Made by a program: the position numbers and the translations under genes
Assembly: GCA_015680685.1 (NCBI GenBank)
Contig: MNCI01010451.1
Coordinates: forward strand, 26,337 to 90,336
Length of the DNA stretch: 64,000 bases
Direction of reading: 5' to 3'
Origin: Gnetum montanum
Lineage: Eukaryota; Streptophyta; Gnetopsida; Gnetales; Gnetaceae
Notes under the pieces: model-generated
Told to the model about the DNA's origin: nothing
Database searches by the model: none
The model's input: the letters and a program-made list of their open reading frames with translations, nothing else
In this document: positions 22,791 to 35,203 of the stretch, one piece after another
Numbering within the stretch: position 1 is the stretch's first letter
Layout of the letters: each line of letters opens with the position of its first letter

Positions 22791-25700
22791 CCACCACTCA
22801 TTAAAACAAACCTCAACTATAGGTTTAAGTGCACACAAATAATTCCATGCATTCAAGCTTACATACAGATACAAAATTGTCATTGGATGTCTCATTATTT
22901 CCCCATGATTGAATTAAGCTAGTTCTTTAGCTTACAACAATAAAAATTGGACTAGACATGGCTTGACTTATGGTCAATGCAAAGGACTTACAACAAAATA
23001 TGACATAGGACAAAACATAGACTTTCCACCTTAAAAAGAAGCACTAGGAGGTTGTGGCTATGGTAGAACAACTTTGACTTGTATGAGTTCCTACATTTTC
23101 TTAGAGAATTTTTGGATCAATGGGATTTGTGAGTAGATCATTCACCTTTGCTTCTAGCAGTTGTTGTGCATGTCCCCAACTTGGTGCTTGAGAATGAGAT
23201 TGGTGCCCCTTGATCTTCTTGGTTAAGGAGATTTAGCTTGATTGAGTTCTTCTAGTGGTTTTGATGGTTCTTGTTTTTCAATTAGTCCCACCACCGAGGC
23301 TTGGGGTTCTCTGAGTTTATTTTGTCATAGCCTCAGGTGCATGGAATGCAATTGTTGGAACCTAATTCTTTGTAAAAAAAATGCTAAAAAATCATGTAAG
23401 TTCCCCAAGATTCTACACCTTCATCGCAAAAAATGTATGATGAAAAGCATAAAAACCTAAGGACAACATGTAAAACATTATCATAGCCAAGATTCTAGTG
23501 CCCCTCCCTCACAATTAAGGTGTGAGACACTAGACATAGAAAAGTAAAATAAGTATTACTACTAGAAATAAGAGCATGGTGATGAAATATACCACAAGAT
23601 CTAGCTTTAAATATTTATTGGTGGTGAGAAACAACAATGATTTGGTTGCTTGGATAATAAAATAAAATAAAAATGGCATCCAAACACCCAAAAACAAGTT
23701 GCACAAGACATGGAAACTTTTTGTAAATCAATTTAATCATTGTGCATAGTGCTACATCAAAGAGAAAACTTAAACAAACATGAAATCCCATTGTCAGATA
23801 CTTATAAAAAGAATAGGAAAAAAATGTAGGGGATCATAAAGGATAAAAAATATTTAAATTTAAAGCTATATTTTTTTTTTGAGGCAAGACAACTCAAGGT
23901 TAGTAGCACAACCCCTACCCACACAGTAAAGTAGATGTGGCCCATGAACAAAAAAGGTCCCACCACAAGGCTACTCTATTGTTGCCACACCCAGAAGTCG
24001 AAGTAAGAATCGAACCCACAATCTCTTAATCGAGAGATGAGTGTCCTAGTTAACCATTAATATCACTAGGGTAATTACTACCCAAGCATGAGACCAATCC
24101 AATGCTTTATGCAATACACCTACCACCATCCCATAGAAAATTTAGCATTGAGTTTACTTGCTCATAATGTTGAGCCATTAAGAACTTACAAGTGGGTCAT
24201 TCCCATAGCAGGCACCTACCCTTCTTATCCTTGTAAATCTTGTCGATGAGACTCTAGTGGATTCTCAACAACTAATGAGATATCAACATCAAATAAAGTC
24301 CATCCATTGGATTGCCAAATCTCATCCTTCACTTCACTAACTTTCTGCACGTGCAACAGTAAATTAGAAATGATCTTCTACTAAGAGAGAAATGGGGAAC
24401 TTAAATGGACTAAAGAGGAAAAAGTGAAATGCAACATCATTGGGTACTAGCCAACAATTCAATTAGCTCATTGGAGCACGAGAATATCTATAATGCTCCA
24501 CAAGGGATCTTCTAGTAGTTCCCTTCACCACTACTTGCCCAACTAGTGAGGATAGACCTCCAAGTTCCCTTTCAGAGATGCAAGGTAGCATCAACACTTC
24601 CAATGCTATCTAATCTTGATTATTTTGCAATTTGACTATTGATGAAGCTAGATTGAGCAAAGTGTTGCAAAATAATGTAGAAACCCAAAAATTTGGTTTG
24701 GTTTCCTTTTCTCTCTATACGTATGTAGGGTAGGTTCTTGAATTTGATATTACCAAAAACCTCTATTTAGTTCCTCTAGCTATGTTAAACAATCAAATCC
24801 ACACACTATGGTTTGGATAGGCAATGAACATAGGGATGCACTAGTGTTAGAGTCTTGTTTTACACCTTGCGGCAACTCTAATATATCAAGATTTAATAAT
24901 TAGGAAATAAGATCATAGGATTGTAACTCACTTCTTTAAAATAACTATTCTTCATAACTTTTACAGTTATGAGTATCATAAGTCTTACTACCTTGACTAC
25001 TTACAAATCCTCTTATGTTGAACAAAGTTAGATTGGTCTAGTTCGTAACTTAGTGCTAGTCATAAGCTATCGTAGATAGCCTATAACAAGTACTATTTCT
25101 AATTCTAGTAGTTTGTAACCATCATCGTTGGGCTGCTATTATTCCAGATTTAGTGGTACTAAGATTATAAGAATTTATTGTGTTTCAATAGTGTTGTTCT
25201 TCTTCTAATAGTGCATCTTCTTTTGGATTGTATCTACTTTGTATTGTGGGTCAGTAGCACACTTACGATGCTTGTTGGTCAGCTTATTATAAGTTATTAT
25301 CATTAGTCTTACATGGGCTAGGCCACTCTAGACTCTTGCAATGATCTACTGCTAAGTTGGGTTAGCTTTTCTTACAATAGCTGATGGACTACTACTACAA
25401 CGTAGCATGTCCCTCTCCCTCGAGTAGTCTTCATAACTCCTTGTCTTTCATGACACTTTAATTTAGCTCACTCTACTGAATTTCTTAGGTTCATGATGCA
25501 CTAAGTTTGCCTTTTGGTGGTAGGCATATTCGAGATTTCAGCTTCTCTTCTTTTACATCTTCCTTAGGTATCATTTGGTAGGGTTGAGGGCTTCTTCTTC
25601 TTTTGATCCTTTTCATACTTATGACATGGAGCTTTCATCATTCGTACTATTACAAATCACCACCTTCGTAACCTTTTGGTGTACAAATACTTAGTATGGT

Positions 25701-26159
25701 TGTTGTTCCAATGCCTTTCCTTTATTAATTCACATGGTCCTCTATGGCTTGGCTGTATCACACGTTCTTATTTATACTTATTCCATATCCATATCCATAC
25801 CAATGCTTTACAAGGTGTGAACCAAGGCTCTCTTATACCTTGTGAGGAGTTGTGACTCTTTATGAATCATCGTAACCTTGCATAATTGTTGATGGATTAA
25901 GTTAAGAAACTAATGATTGTATCTTGACTTAAGAGCATATTCTAGCACCAATCATGATCAAACAGAATTTTAACCCTTGAATCAAGACTTGATTGAAAGC
26001 ATCATTTAACTTTACTAGAGTTCCCTTTGAGAGTGGTTTCTATGTATTCAAAGACAATAGAGCTAAGTAGTGCAATGATTGATGGTCGTAGACTTGTACT
26101 TATTTAGTATTGTCAAGCAACCCAATGAGTTGGTTGTGAACTATCATCCTACCCCTCGG
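22791..26159 (+). mobile_element. Internal region of the non-autonomous LTR pair, no coding capacity
   Basis: About 3.4 kb between the two direct repeats. I see no gag, protease, RT or integrase motif in any frame, which would fit a large retrotransposon derivative mobilised by another element's enzymes. It carries a minus-strand SINE at 23871-24070. It is possible that the pair is instead two solo copies lying in the same direction. Confidence 0.4.
23871..24070 (-). mobile_element. tRNA-derived SINE
   Basis: Read on the minus strand, a polymerase III A box TGGTTAACTAG (24046-24056) and a B box GGTTCGATTCT (24006-24016) stand about 30 bases apart near the start. The body is followed by a poly(A) tail (the T-run 23871-23880). 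The A box fits TRGYNNANNNG fully and the B box fits GGTTCGANTCC in 10 of 11. The remaining sequence does not fold as a tRNA. I could not define target duplications. Confidence 0.75.
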
Positions 26160-27240
26160 TGAGACCACAAAAGGTCTACCAAAGGTATGTGTAGTGAACC
26201 GGTCGTAAACATCAAAGATGACAGAAGTGTAAATTGCAAAGTTTACTTGTGGATATCATTGTGTGCACTAAATTAAAATGTTATAGTACATATAATACAA
26301 GGGAAGAAACTTGAGGTTGTCTTCACCCGATTTTGTTTGTGAGGGTGATTGGTTGACATCGGGTGTTTTGGGCCTTTAGGCTGTTTCTTTGTACAGTTTT
26401 GTTTATATTAATATACTTCCTGACCTTTTTTGAAAAAAAAAATATAAGGGAAGAAACTCGTGTTGCCACAATAAAGAGATGAGATTTTTAGAATTTTTAC
26501 GTCTTTTATAAGTGTAAAGAATTAAACAATAATTAAATTTTGTGCAATTCCTTGTGGGATAGGTGCAACAATTGTACATAGAAGAGAAATAAGACACACT
26601 CTCAAATCACAATCCTTTGTAGGACAAGTGCAATGTGGAAATCTAATACACACACAAACCATGTCATAATCCTTTATGGAACATGTGTGATAGTAACACA
26701 CAAAAGTAATAAAATATCCATAGTCATACCCTCAATGGTCCTACACCATTTTGGACAAGTATGACCTCCTCGAGCAGGGTTGAATCATCACAAGCTCCAC
26801 ATAACTATGTTGATCTATCTAAAAGAATTAACTTAATTATAATTTTTAAATCTAATAAATAATTTCATTAATTAGATATCATCATCAAGGTTCAATAAAA
26901 TAAAATTGAAAAATTAAAAGAAATCAAATTGAGCTTTATTCGTCACATAAACACTTGACTCTAGATCGACCAAATAATTTTGGGCCATAAAAGCATAGCA
27001 GCACTTTGATAGAGTTTTGTTGGATAGTGAAGCAATGAGTCAAAACATACAACTAAAATAAATTGCACACTTACCAAGGGAGGAGGATAAGTTTTTTACC
27101 TCAAAACACAAAGGAAAAAAAGTCAGAAAATGAATGATCCCTCTGTGCTTTTCCCTTTGGGTATTTATAGTTTTCTGCTTGTAATGGAAGTGGTGAGGCA
27201 ATACAGCAGGTGAAGTGCCATACCAGGTGAGACTGCCAAT
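26160..27240 (+). repeat. Probable LTR, right copy of the non-autonomous element
   Basis: Partner of 21861-22790, starting TGAGACCACA. It is longer because of a small LINE insertion (26312-26445). It ends near an AGGTGAGACTGCCA block. The two copies differ at many sites. Confidence 0.6.
26312..26445 (+). mobile_element. 5'-truncated LINE insertion with 13-bp target duplication
   Basis: AAGGGAAGAAACT occurs at 26299-26311 and again at 26446-26458. Between them are 134 bases absent from the sister LTR, ending TGTACAGTTTTG...TTAATATAC...TTTTTTGAAAAAAAAAA. The 3' end recalls plant L1 tails, as in the L1 at 39840-39909 (TGTAC, then TTTAT-TTAATAT). Perfect target duplication plus terminal A-run is the signature of target-primed reverse transcription. 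Confidence 0.8.
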
Positions 27241-27244
27241 GAAG

Positions 27245-28157
27245 TGCCAATGATATAGCTACTTTAGTAGTTCATATTACACAATTCCATTACAGAAGTA
27301 ACTATTTTAGGACAAGTGAAACTGAACAGAAAATCCAGATAAAAGAGAGAAAATAAAAATTCAAGTAGCTATTCTAGTAGTTCATGTTACACAATTCTAA
27401 GATATGCAACATAGCACTATGTTGGTGTTGTGACACAATTTAGATAAAAACACAAACAGTTCTCAGGTAGAGACTTCAACTGTAACCTGTTGAATCAAGG
27501 CTACAACAAAAGCGTAGTTACGTTTCAGTAGGAACTTTTTCGCAGCTTGCTCATTGTTTTGCTGTTTTCATCATTCACTTCACTCATGGATGATTTCTGA
27601 GTCACAATCTCCATGTACAAACTAAAAGTACAGAGATGGTCATGATTGTATTAAATGGTCATGCCCATTTCAATGAATTGTAATATAAGAACCTCAGATG
27701 TAAGTTGTCAATAATTCTGCATTGAACATTTACAGTAGTAAACATTCTATGTGACAACCAATATTCTGGATACAACCAGTCCTTGCTGTATTTTCTAGAG
27801 AAGGAATATGCATAACATAAAAAAAACTATGTAGTGAATGATTGGATGCAGTTTCACTTGCATCAAAAGATGCCCAACCAAATTAGTGTTTGATTTGCAT
27901 ATTGTGCACAATTTTTGGATTTATGCAAAGTAGAAACTATTCATTGACTATTTTTCAATGTTACACTGTGCACCTTACGTCATCTGATATCCTTAAGCAA
28001 CATGCATAAATTTTGTCATGTTTAACACATTTTCAGTTACAGGAAATCAAAATGAAGGAATTACACACGAAATATTTATAAGAAGCTTTATGTATCTATC
28101 CAATTTAATTTTTCAAAGTTTAATTTGTTTTTTGAATTATCCATCCTTTGCCAATAG
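27245..28157. other. Intron 3 sequence, nothing recognised
   Basis: Remainder of hydrolase intron 3. It holds a short internal repetition (AGCTACTTTAGTAGTTCAT near 27259 and AGCTATTCTAGTAGTTCAT near 27366, each followed by TTACACAATTC). There is no coding sequence. Confidence 0.5.
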
Positions 28158-28591
28158 GCAGGTGAACAAGGCCATCTTCCTGTTCTTTTACTACAACTTA
28201 AGACTGGAAAGGAGAAACGAAAGCCTGCTGTGGTATGTTTGCCTAGTTCATACAAATGCAAAGAGTGGTTGCGGCCCTTGCTTAAGGTAAAATGAAATTT
28301 GTCTTTTATTTCGTTCTTATGTGTCACATCCTGTAACATGTTTTTTAATATATTCCACAGGCTTATGCTTCAAGGGGATATGTTGCAGTTGCAGTAGATT
28401 CCCGTTATCATGGAGAAAGAGCATCCAGCAAGACTGCATACCGAGATGTCAGAACTTGTACTTTTGTTTAAGTGTATTTAACTGCATATGGCAACTAGTT
28501 AAGGCTACTAAAGTGTCGATCTATGTTGTGCATGCAGGCCCTTGTTTCTGCTTGGAAAACTGGGAAGACCATGCCATTCATTTTTGACACA
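28158..28591 (+). CDS. Hydrolase exons 4-6
   Basis: Exon 4 (28158-28286): 'AGEQGHLPVLLLQLKTG', 'KPAVVCLPSSYKCKEWLRPL'. The family usually has a His after 'FL' in this strand-turn (FLHST type), and here it is Pro-Ser-Ser, an odd change close to the oxyanion region. Exon 5 (28361-28447): 'AYASRGYVAVAVDSRYHGER...'. Exon 6 (28538-28591): 'ALVSAWKTGKTMPFIFDT'. All borders are GT-AG and all phases are 0. The next exon is 12 kb away. Confidence 0.85.
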
Positions 28592-28877
28592 GTATATTTT
28601 GCACTCATTTCACTTATATAGAAGCTATCAACAACATATTTATAATTTCCTTTTGGGTTATCCTTCCAATAGATGTTCCAGTAACTATTCTAAACGCATT
28701 ATGCCCTGTTTTTTGCTTTTTATATTCAAAGTTGATGTGATTGTGCAGAATCAAGACATTCTATATCATATGCAATTGTATTTTAATACTTGATGCATGT
28801 ACATTTCTCCTACAAAATTACTTGAGGATTCAGGCTGTTGAACATGCCATTGGCTTGTTATTATGATTTTGTTATGT

Positions 28878-30290
28878 TTTCATCATCATCATCCTAGTGT
28901 TATCTTAATTACATGGAGTTGGCTATAGGAGTTTTTTATGCCATTCACTTCTATTAAGAGCCAAATAAGCTTTAGTACCCAAATCTTGGATGTCTTTCTT
29001 TATACAAGTGCCAAGTATGCTTTGGTCCACTTGTTGGTTCCCTTCAACTTTATTAAAGCAGCCTCTTTTAATAAGAGCATTTTCTGGTCTTTTTAGCATG
29101 TGACTGAACTATCTAAGATGACTTCCCTTAATCTTCTCATCTATGGGTGCTACTCCTAAATTTCTCTGAATAAGAGAGCTGTTGATTCAATCCTTCCTAC
29201 TCACAACCTACATCCACCTCAGCATATGCATCTATGTGTCATGCATATGTTGAGCCTAATGCTTTTTGATAGGCTAATATTCTGCACCATAAAAGATCAT
29301 AGGTCTGATAGCAATTCTATAGAACTTACCCTTCAACTTAATAGGGATTTTTTTATCACAAAGCACACCACTAGCTTCCTACCATTTCTTCCATCCTACT
29401 TCTATATTGTTCATCACATCATTGTATCCACTAGAACAAGAGACCACATCTGAATTGCTTACATTAAGAAACTTCTTGGTTTTGGATTATTATCTTTGTA
29501 TTTGCATTACTTTTCAGCTAAAATAGCACTCCATGTATTTCATATTACTTCTACTAATTTTCAACCCCTTTGGTTCTAGGTTGTTTCTCCAAGTCTTGCT
29601 TTTTACAGCCAAGACTTCATTAGATTCATCCACCAAAACAAGATCATCAACAAAGGGCATATAGTAAGTAATATCATCTTGAATATTTTTAGTTTTTTCA
29701 TCGATATTAACGATTGCAAATAAGGGCTTAGAGCAAATCCTTGGTGTAATCCTACACCTTGAGGGAGTTCTATCATAAGCTTTCTCCTCTTACACCTAAA
29801 CATCTCCACCAACTATTATAGCAAGAAGATAGCTTCCATGTTTAATCTTCTAAGCATAAAACTAAACTGATTCTTAGAAACAATTGATTCTTGCTTTAAG
29901 TGTTATTCTATAACTTCATGGTGTGACTCATAAGCTTGATGTCTCCATAGTTCCCACAATTTTGGATGTCTCCCTTGTTCTTGTAGATGGGTACTACAGT
30001 ACTTCTTTTCCACTCACTTGGCATTTTCCCCTCCCCTCAAATCTTGTTGAATAAATTTGTCAACCAAGTCATTTCTATTTCTCCCATCTACTTTACCATT
30101 CTTAATCTTCATAGTGGGTTTCTTTACTTCAAAGGCAAAAATATAGTTTTCCATTGCTATGTTCAATTCCATGTCTTCAACTTTATCTCTAGGGAAAGCT
30201 TTGTTAAGTAGTCCCTTAAATAGCTCCTCCATCGCTCTACGATTTCATTGTTTGAGAACAGAATCTAGTTGTTATCAAGCTTGATAAATC
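28878..30290 (-). mobile_element. RTE-type LINE, 3' half, minus strand
   Basis: Minus-strand reading gives 'QGVGLHQGFALSPYLQSLI' (about 29770-29715) followed by a degraded active-site region ending '...VLVDE'-like. Upstream lie 'MEELFKGLLNKAFP' and 'KIKNGKVDGRN.NDLVDKF'. These are the RT blocks of plant RTE elements ('GLHQGSALSPYLF...', 'MK.GKA.GPD'). The plus-strand start is CATCATCATCATCCTAG...TACATGGAGTTGGCT, the reverse complement of the usual RTE 3' end with its (ATG)n tail. It has many stops and shifts. It sits in hydrolase intron 6. Confidence 0.75.
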
Positions 30291-30880
30291 TAATATTATC
30301 AAAATCTTTGCATCCCTGGAGCAAGTTCACTTTGATTTGATTAACCCTTCAACACACCGAAACCAAAACGTATGCAAGACAAATAATTTGCTAAAATGCA
30401 AGAATCTTCTATGAATTTGAAAGAAGATTACAAAATATAATGGAACCACAATCACGCAGATCAACACACAACAATATTCACACACTTAATGATATTGCAA
30501 AGCGTGAGGTTTCACAATCAAATACAATCAACCTCAATGAAAGGTACAATCAATCTAGATCTCCTTCCTCACACATAGGACCAAGATGCACACAAACTCT
30601 CATGCAATCTCTCATCCAACTTGCTTGCTTACAACATGCAAAAGGCCAATATTTATCATAAAACCAAGGTAAAACTTTAGGGAAACCTTTTACACACTTA
30701 ACTTGGAGATTCCTAGTTGTTTCCCATCTTGAACATGTCACATTGGAAAGTTTCCTGCTTGAGTAAAAAGTCTTGGGCCCTTGGGAAGGTGTTTTACTAC
30801 AAATTGGAACATTCTAGAAACATGTCTTCCGATCTGGGAAGACATTTTTTAGTAGAAACAAGACATATTTCTTGCCAGTA

Positions 30881-31400
30881 GGACATCTTTTGGGTTTGCC
30901 CAATTGTTGGGAAAGATGTCTTCTGCCTATCAAGGATGTCTTCAAAGTTATCAAGAGCTTCGGTTCTCTGCTTATAAGGATGACAAGAGGCTTGGAAGAG
31001 TGGTCCCTACACCAATCCCTTATTTTGGCAACCCTAGGTCACAGGTTCAATTCCATTGGGCAACATTGATTTATAATTTTTTTAAAAATTCCAAAAAAAA
31101 AAATTCTGAACTTGGTCCAATAAATCTAAATGGTCGTAGTAGACATCTTTTGGGTTTGCCCAATTGTTGGGAAAGATGTCTTCTGCCTATCAAGGATGTC
31201 TTCAAAGTTATCAAGAGCTTTGGTTCTCTGCTTATAAGGATGACAAGAAGCTTGGAAGAGTGGTCCCTACATCAATCCCTTATTTTGGCAACCCTAGGTC
31301 ACAGGTTCAATTCCATTGGGCAACATTGAGTTATAAATTTTTTAAAAATTCCAAAAAAATTTCTGAAATTGGTCCAATAAATCTAAATGGTCGTAGTAGA
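30881..31400 (+). repeat. Tandem duplication, 260-bp unit x2, each with a SINE-like segment
   Basis: Unit 30881-31140 is repeated at 31141-31400 with a handful of differences. Each unit holds a tRNA-like B box GGTTCAATTCC (31044-31054 in the first unit) and an A-box-like TGGAAGAGTGG (30993-31003) followed by A-rich sequence, so a SINE was already present when the segment duplicated. The shared open frame across the units is not a gene. Confidence 0.8.
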
Positions 31401-32100
31401 CATACTAGAAATACTTGTTGTAACTTCCATTTTGGAGGTTCCAATGTGCAGATAGTAGATTTTTTTAAATATTTGGGCCTCATTTACGTGAACAATTACC
31501 AGTGGGGGAAGTGCATCAAAGAAAGAATAGTAGGAGGTTTCAAAAGGCTCTGTATGTTTTAAAAAAACAAGTGCAAGGATTTAGGACTTTGGTCTTGAAA
31601 TGTCACAAAACAAAATTTTCAAACTATCCTATTGTATTGTATGGATGTGCTGTTTGGGGACTTAAACTTGGTGCTAAACTTTGGAAAGATATTGAAGAAG
31701 TGCAAAAAACTTTTCTTCTCGATGAGTTAAAGGTAAAGATGTAAATACCTTACTGAATGTTATTATGTGAATGTGATTGATTTCAAAGCAAAAGCCTTGT
31801 GCCAATTCATTGCATACACTCATCTCTTGCATATCTCAAGGAAAGGCAAATTCTCTAAAGAAATTCTTAAGGATTCACAAGACCATGATTGGTATTTGTA
31901 GGGAATGTAATGGTTGAGAAAATGGAAGATTTCCTAGGAGGAAGTGCAACAAAATTGTAAGCATAGTCACCAATTAGTTAACCAGAAGGTTATAACATAG
32001 TTGTGGTCTAATGTAGAAGACAATAAACAATTTTATTTACATCACAAAGACAAACTTATATTGTTGCCCCATTGGTGCTTAGTCAATTTGTAGATTTTGT
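31395..32100 (+). mobile_element. Non-LTR retrotransposon fragment (RT C-terminal region)
   Basis: Overlapping pieces read 'VDFFKYLGLIYVNNYQWGKC', 'NYPIVLYGCAVWGLKLGAKLW' and 'DIEEVQKTFLLDELKVKM'. These are the LINE blocks 'YLG..', 'P..LYG.E.WG' and 'IE..Q..F' that follow the RT active site. Frameshifted throughout. It begins right after the 260-bp tandem repeat. Confidence 0.65.
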
Positions 32101-33645
32101 CTTTGTTTTTCATGAAAATGTAATATTTGGCCAATAGATCCTATGGGGCTTTGAACATAATAAAGCTTTAGTTTCAGTTTCAATAAGTAAAAATTTTCAG
32201 TTTCAGTTTCAATAAATTAACTTTTCAGTCCTTAGTTCCTAGTTTCTTATAAAAGAAATCAAAAGCACTAAGTTTAGCCTTGCCCACTATTTCATTGCTA
32301 CATACTTCTCCACCTTGTATTGTGAAGTCATCTTGTCTTCTACTTTGTTGCCACTCTTTGAAACACTTCTTCTTGTATTGAACTTTTTGTTGCACATCCT
32401 CACTCCACTATCATGTTTCATTTTGAATATACTTATTCCCTTTGGAAACCCCAAGGATGTCCTTCACTGTGTTGAAAGTTATGCATGTTGGCCTCGGGAC
32501 ATTATGTTGAAGAGAGATTTAATTTAATTGAAGTTTGCAATTGCTCTGTGCAATAGAGATATGGGGCCTTTTACGATATGTAATAATAAATTCAGTTTCA
32601 ATGTTTGAAATTCATATTTTTTATTTCTTTGTGATTCACTTTTCATCTTGGGAAACATTAAAGATTTTTTTAGCTAAATTTCTGCATACATTCATGCAAT
32701 AGTTAAATGCTCCTGTATTTAAGTTGTGGAGCAACTTTGTGTGTGAATCAGCATGACTGCCACTATGAAGAAATCAATGATCAAAAGTAGATTTTAAATA
32801 AAATTTTCTAAATAGTCTCATTTTTAAGTTGCAAACTACTACTTTTAAAGGGTTTTGGAATGTTATATAAAAGGGTAACTTGTAAATGAAAATGACAAGT
32901 TTGAAGAGTCTGCCGACCTCTTTGTTCCTTCGATGTCAATGTATTATTACGGATAAGTAGTGAGATTGTCAAAATAATGAATTATGGAAAAGGCCAAACT
33001 GTAAGAGATTAGAACAAAACACAAAGGGCGCAGGTGCATATATTTCATTTTCTGCCCATTAAAACTTCAGAATGAGAGAAGTAAAAGTAAATGGGACACT
33101 TTGATTGAGTCTAAAAGTTTGGAGTCGAAATATGAACAAGTATTGTTATTTTAGATGATTTAATGGGTTTTCTATAAGGTCATTTAAAACATCTCTAGCA
33201 AATTGTGTGTTGAAACCTAGGTCATTCATACTATAGTCTCACTTTGAGTGATATTCAATGATTGAGACTTAGTCATTAGTGTCCAGTTGGAGTGACCACA
33301 TGATCACGTAATGATGATTCCATTAGGCAATGAGGATATCTATGATGATTTTGTGTCCGTTTATGTTTCCTATAGTTGCTATGAATTTCAGCCCTGTATA
33401 TGTCACACCTTGATAAATAAGCAGAGTTGGAAATTGAATGTTGTATCAAACTTTTATCTCTGAGTGGATCTTGAGATCTAGTACTTGGAAGTTTCATTTC
33501 TTTGTAAGGACAAATGGTTGTTGTTGGAGTTTTAACTATTAGTTGCAAACCTAGGGTTTTGGGTTTATTGTTCCTTGATCTTACTCTTACAAGATCACAC
33601 GAAGGAAGTTTTATAAAATGGTTTCACCTACTTGTGTACCTGTTA
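32101..33645. other. Intron 6 sequence, nothing recognised
   Basis: AT-rich, only short chance frames. Near 32155-32210 a slightly repeated 'TTTCAGTTTCAATAA' unit is seen. Confidence 0.45.
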
Positions 33646-33797
33646 TCATCATCATCCTAGCCTTACCTCTACTACATGGGGTCAGCTGAATGAATATTTT
33701 TCCCACCATTCACCTTTTCTAAGAGCCAATCTAACATTAATACCCAAAGCAATCCAACATTAATGCCCAAAGCTTAGATTCGAGCACAAATTACAAC

Positions 33798-35200
33798 ATG
33801 GGCAAGAAGCATGCTAGCAATAGGAGCAGGGATGTGGGGGCTGGTGGTGGTGGGCAAGGGCTTAGGGTGGGGCTAGTGAGTGATAGTGGGGTGGGAGGTC
33901 TAGTGGAAGAAGGTGATGGGGGAGGCGATGGTGAGTTGGTTGCGCTTGGGTCGTCGAATCTAGGTGTCAATGGGATGGGTTTTGGGGGTGTGGATGAGGT
34001 GGTTCGGTGCGTGGCTATGATGAGGATGAGGGTATGGGTTCCTCTGGTTGAGGGCTTGCGTACCATGGAGCTTAGTCTTATTAGATGTTTTGTGTCTTCA
34101 GGTTCACGCCCTCTGTTGGATTTGATTTATAAGTGGGCTATTGCTACCTAGTCCATACCAGATGTGCAGGTAAGGTCCTTGGCGGGTTGTTTATTATTGT
34201 TTGTCTTCAAATCTACGAAAGAAAGAGACAAAGTTCTTTTGGGAGGCCCTTGGTTTTTTGGAGCAAGGGGCCTAGCGCTCATGTTGTGATGCCTAGGGGC
34301 TCACAAAGAGGCTAATTTGTTTGCTCATGTGCCCTTGTGGGTGCAGGTGGTAGAGGTGCCGTGGGAGCTATGGACTAAGGAGTTCCTCTGGGCTTTGGCT
34401 AGTTAGTTTGGCGAGTTTATTTCTTTCGATAGATTCATTGCATCAAAGTAATAGATGGGTTATGCGAGGTTCTGTGTCTAGGGGTCTCTCTCCCCAAACC
34501 ACCTATTAAAAGAGGTCATTTTGGACTTACCCATGGGAGAAGAGTGTCTCACAGTGAAATATGAAAATGTGTTACAATCGGAGAGCCTACTGGCTTAGGA
34601 GGCTTGGTCTAAAGCTTGCACAAAGTGTGGCAAGAAAAACCATCGGTCATAGGACTGCAAGGTATGCCCTAAGACTCAACTAAAGGGGTTGGTCGGATGG
34701 ATGGGGAATGGGAAGGATGTGGGATGGATGTTGGTGGGCCAACAGGGGAAAGTTTTGCCAGCCCCATTGGGTCTATTAGGGCCTAAGAACTTGCTATGGC
34801 ATGATGGTGATTCAGGTGGTGGTAGTGGGGGAGAGGGGACCAAGGCACACATGTGTCTTCCCCTTCAAAGATGGACCTTTGGGTCAGGAAGGGTAAGGAG
34901 ATGCAGAGTAGCTTGGGAACTACCTCCCCTAGTGAAGGCTTGGCTACTCTGGTGGTTGTGGAGTGGTCTATTGTGGCAGAGTGTATTGGTGATGAACTTC
35001 CTCTCCTAGGAGAATGGGTTTCTACTTTGAGGGGGTCTGCAGTTCAAAGAAGATCACTTGGGGTTTTTGGTTGCTGCGGAGCCCAAACAGTTAGGCAGGC
35101 CTTCCAATCAAAAGATGTGGACTAAGAAGACTCAGTTGGAGATCGATCTCAGGTCGTAGAAAACTCTTAATGAGTTCTACAACAAAAGGTCTACTAGTGG
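33798..35200 (+). pseudogene. L1 ORF1 remains (nucleic-acid-binding protein)
   Basis: Starts MGKKHASNRSRDVGAGGGGQ with a Gly-rich N-terminus, then (after a shift near 34140-34170) 'VFKSTKERDKVLLGGPWFF', the hallmark of the DUF4283 domain of plant LINE ORF1. About 34613-34660 encodes 'ACTKCGKKNHRS.DCK', a CX2CX4HX4C zinc knuckle with one stop in it. The remainder is Gly-, Ser- and Trp-rich and broken. Such proteins bind LINE RNA in the retrotransposition particle (family knowledge). Confidence 0.75.
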
Positions 35201-35203
35201 ACC

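Noticed and set aside
30904-31562. Two long overlapping plus-strand frames (141 and 132 codons)
   Set aside because: They arise from the 260-bp tandem duplication with a SINE inside; not a gene.
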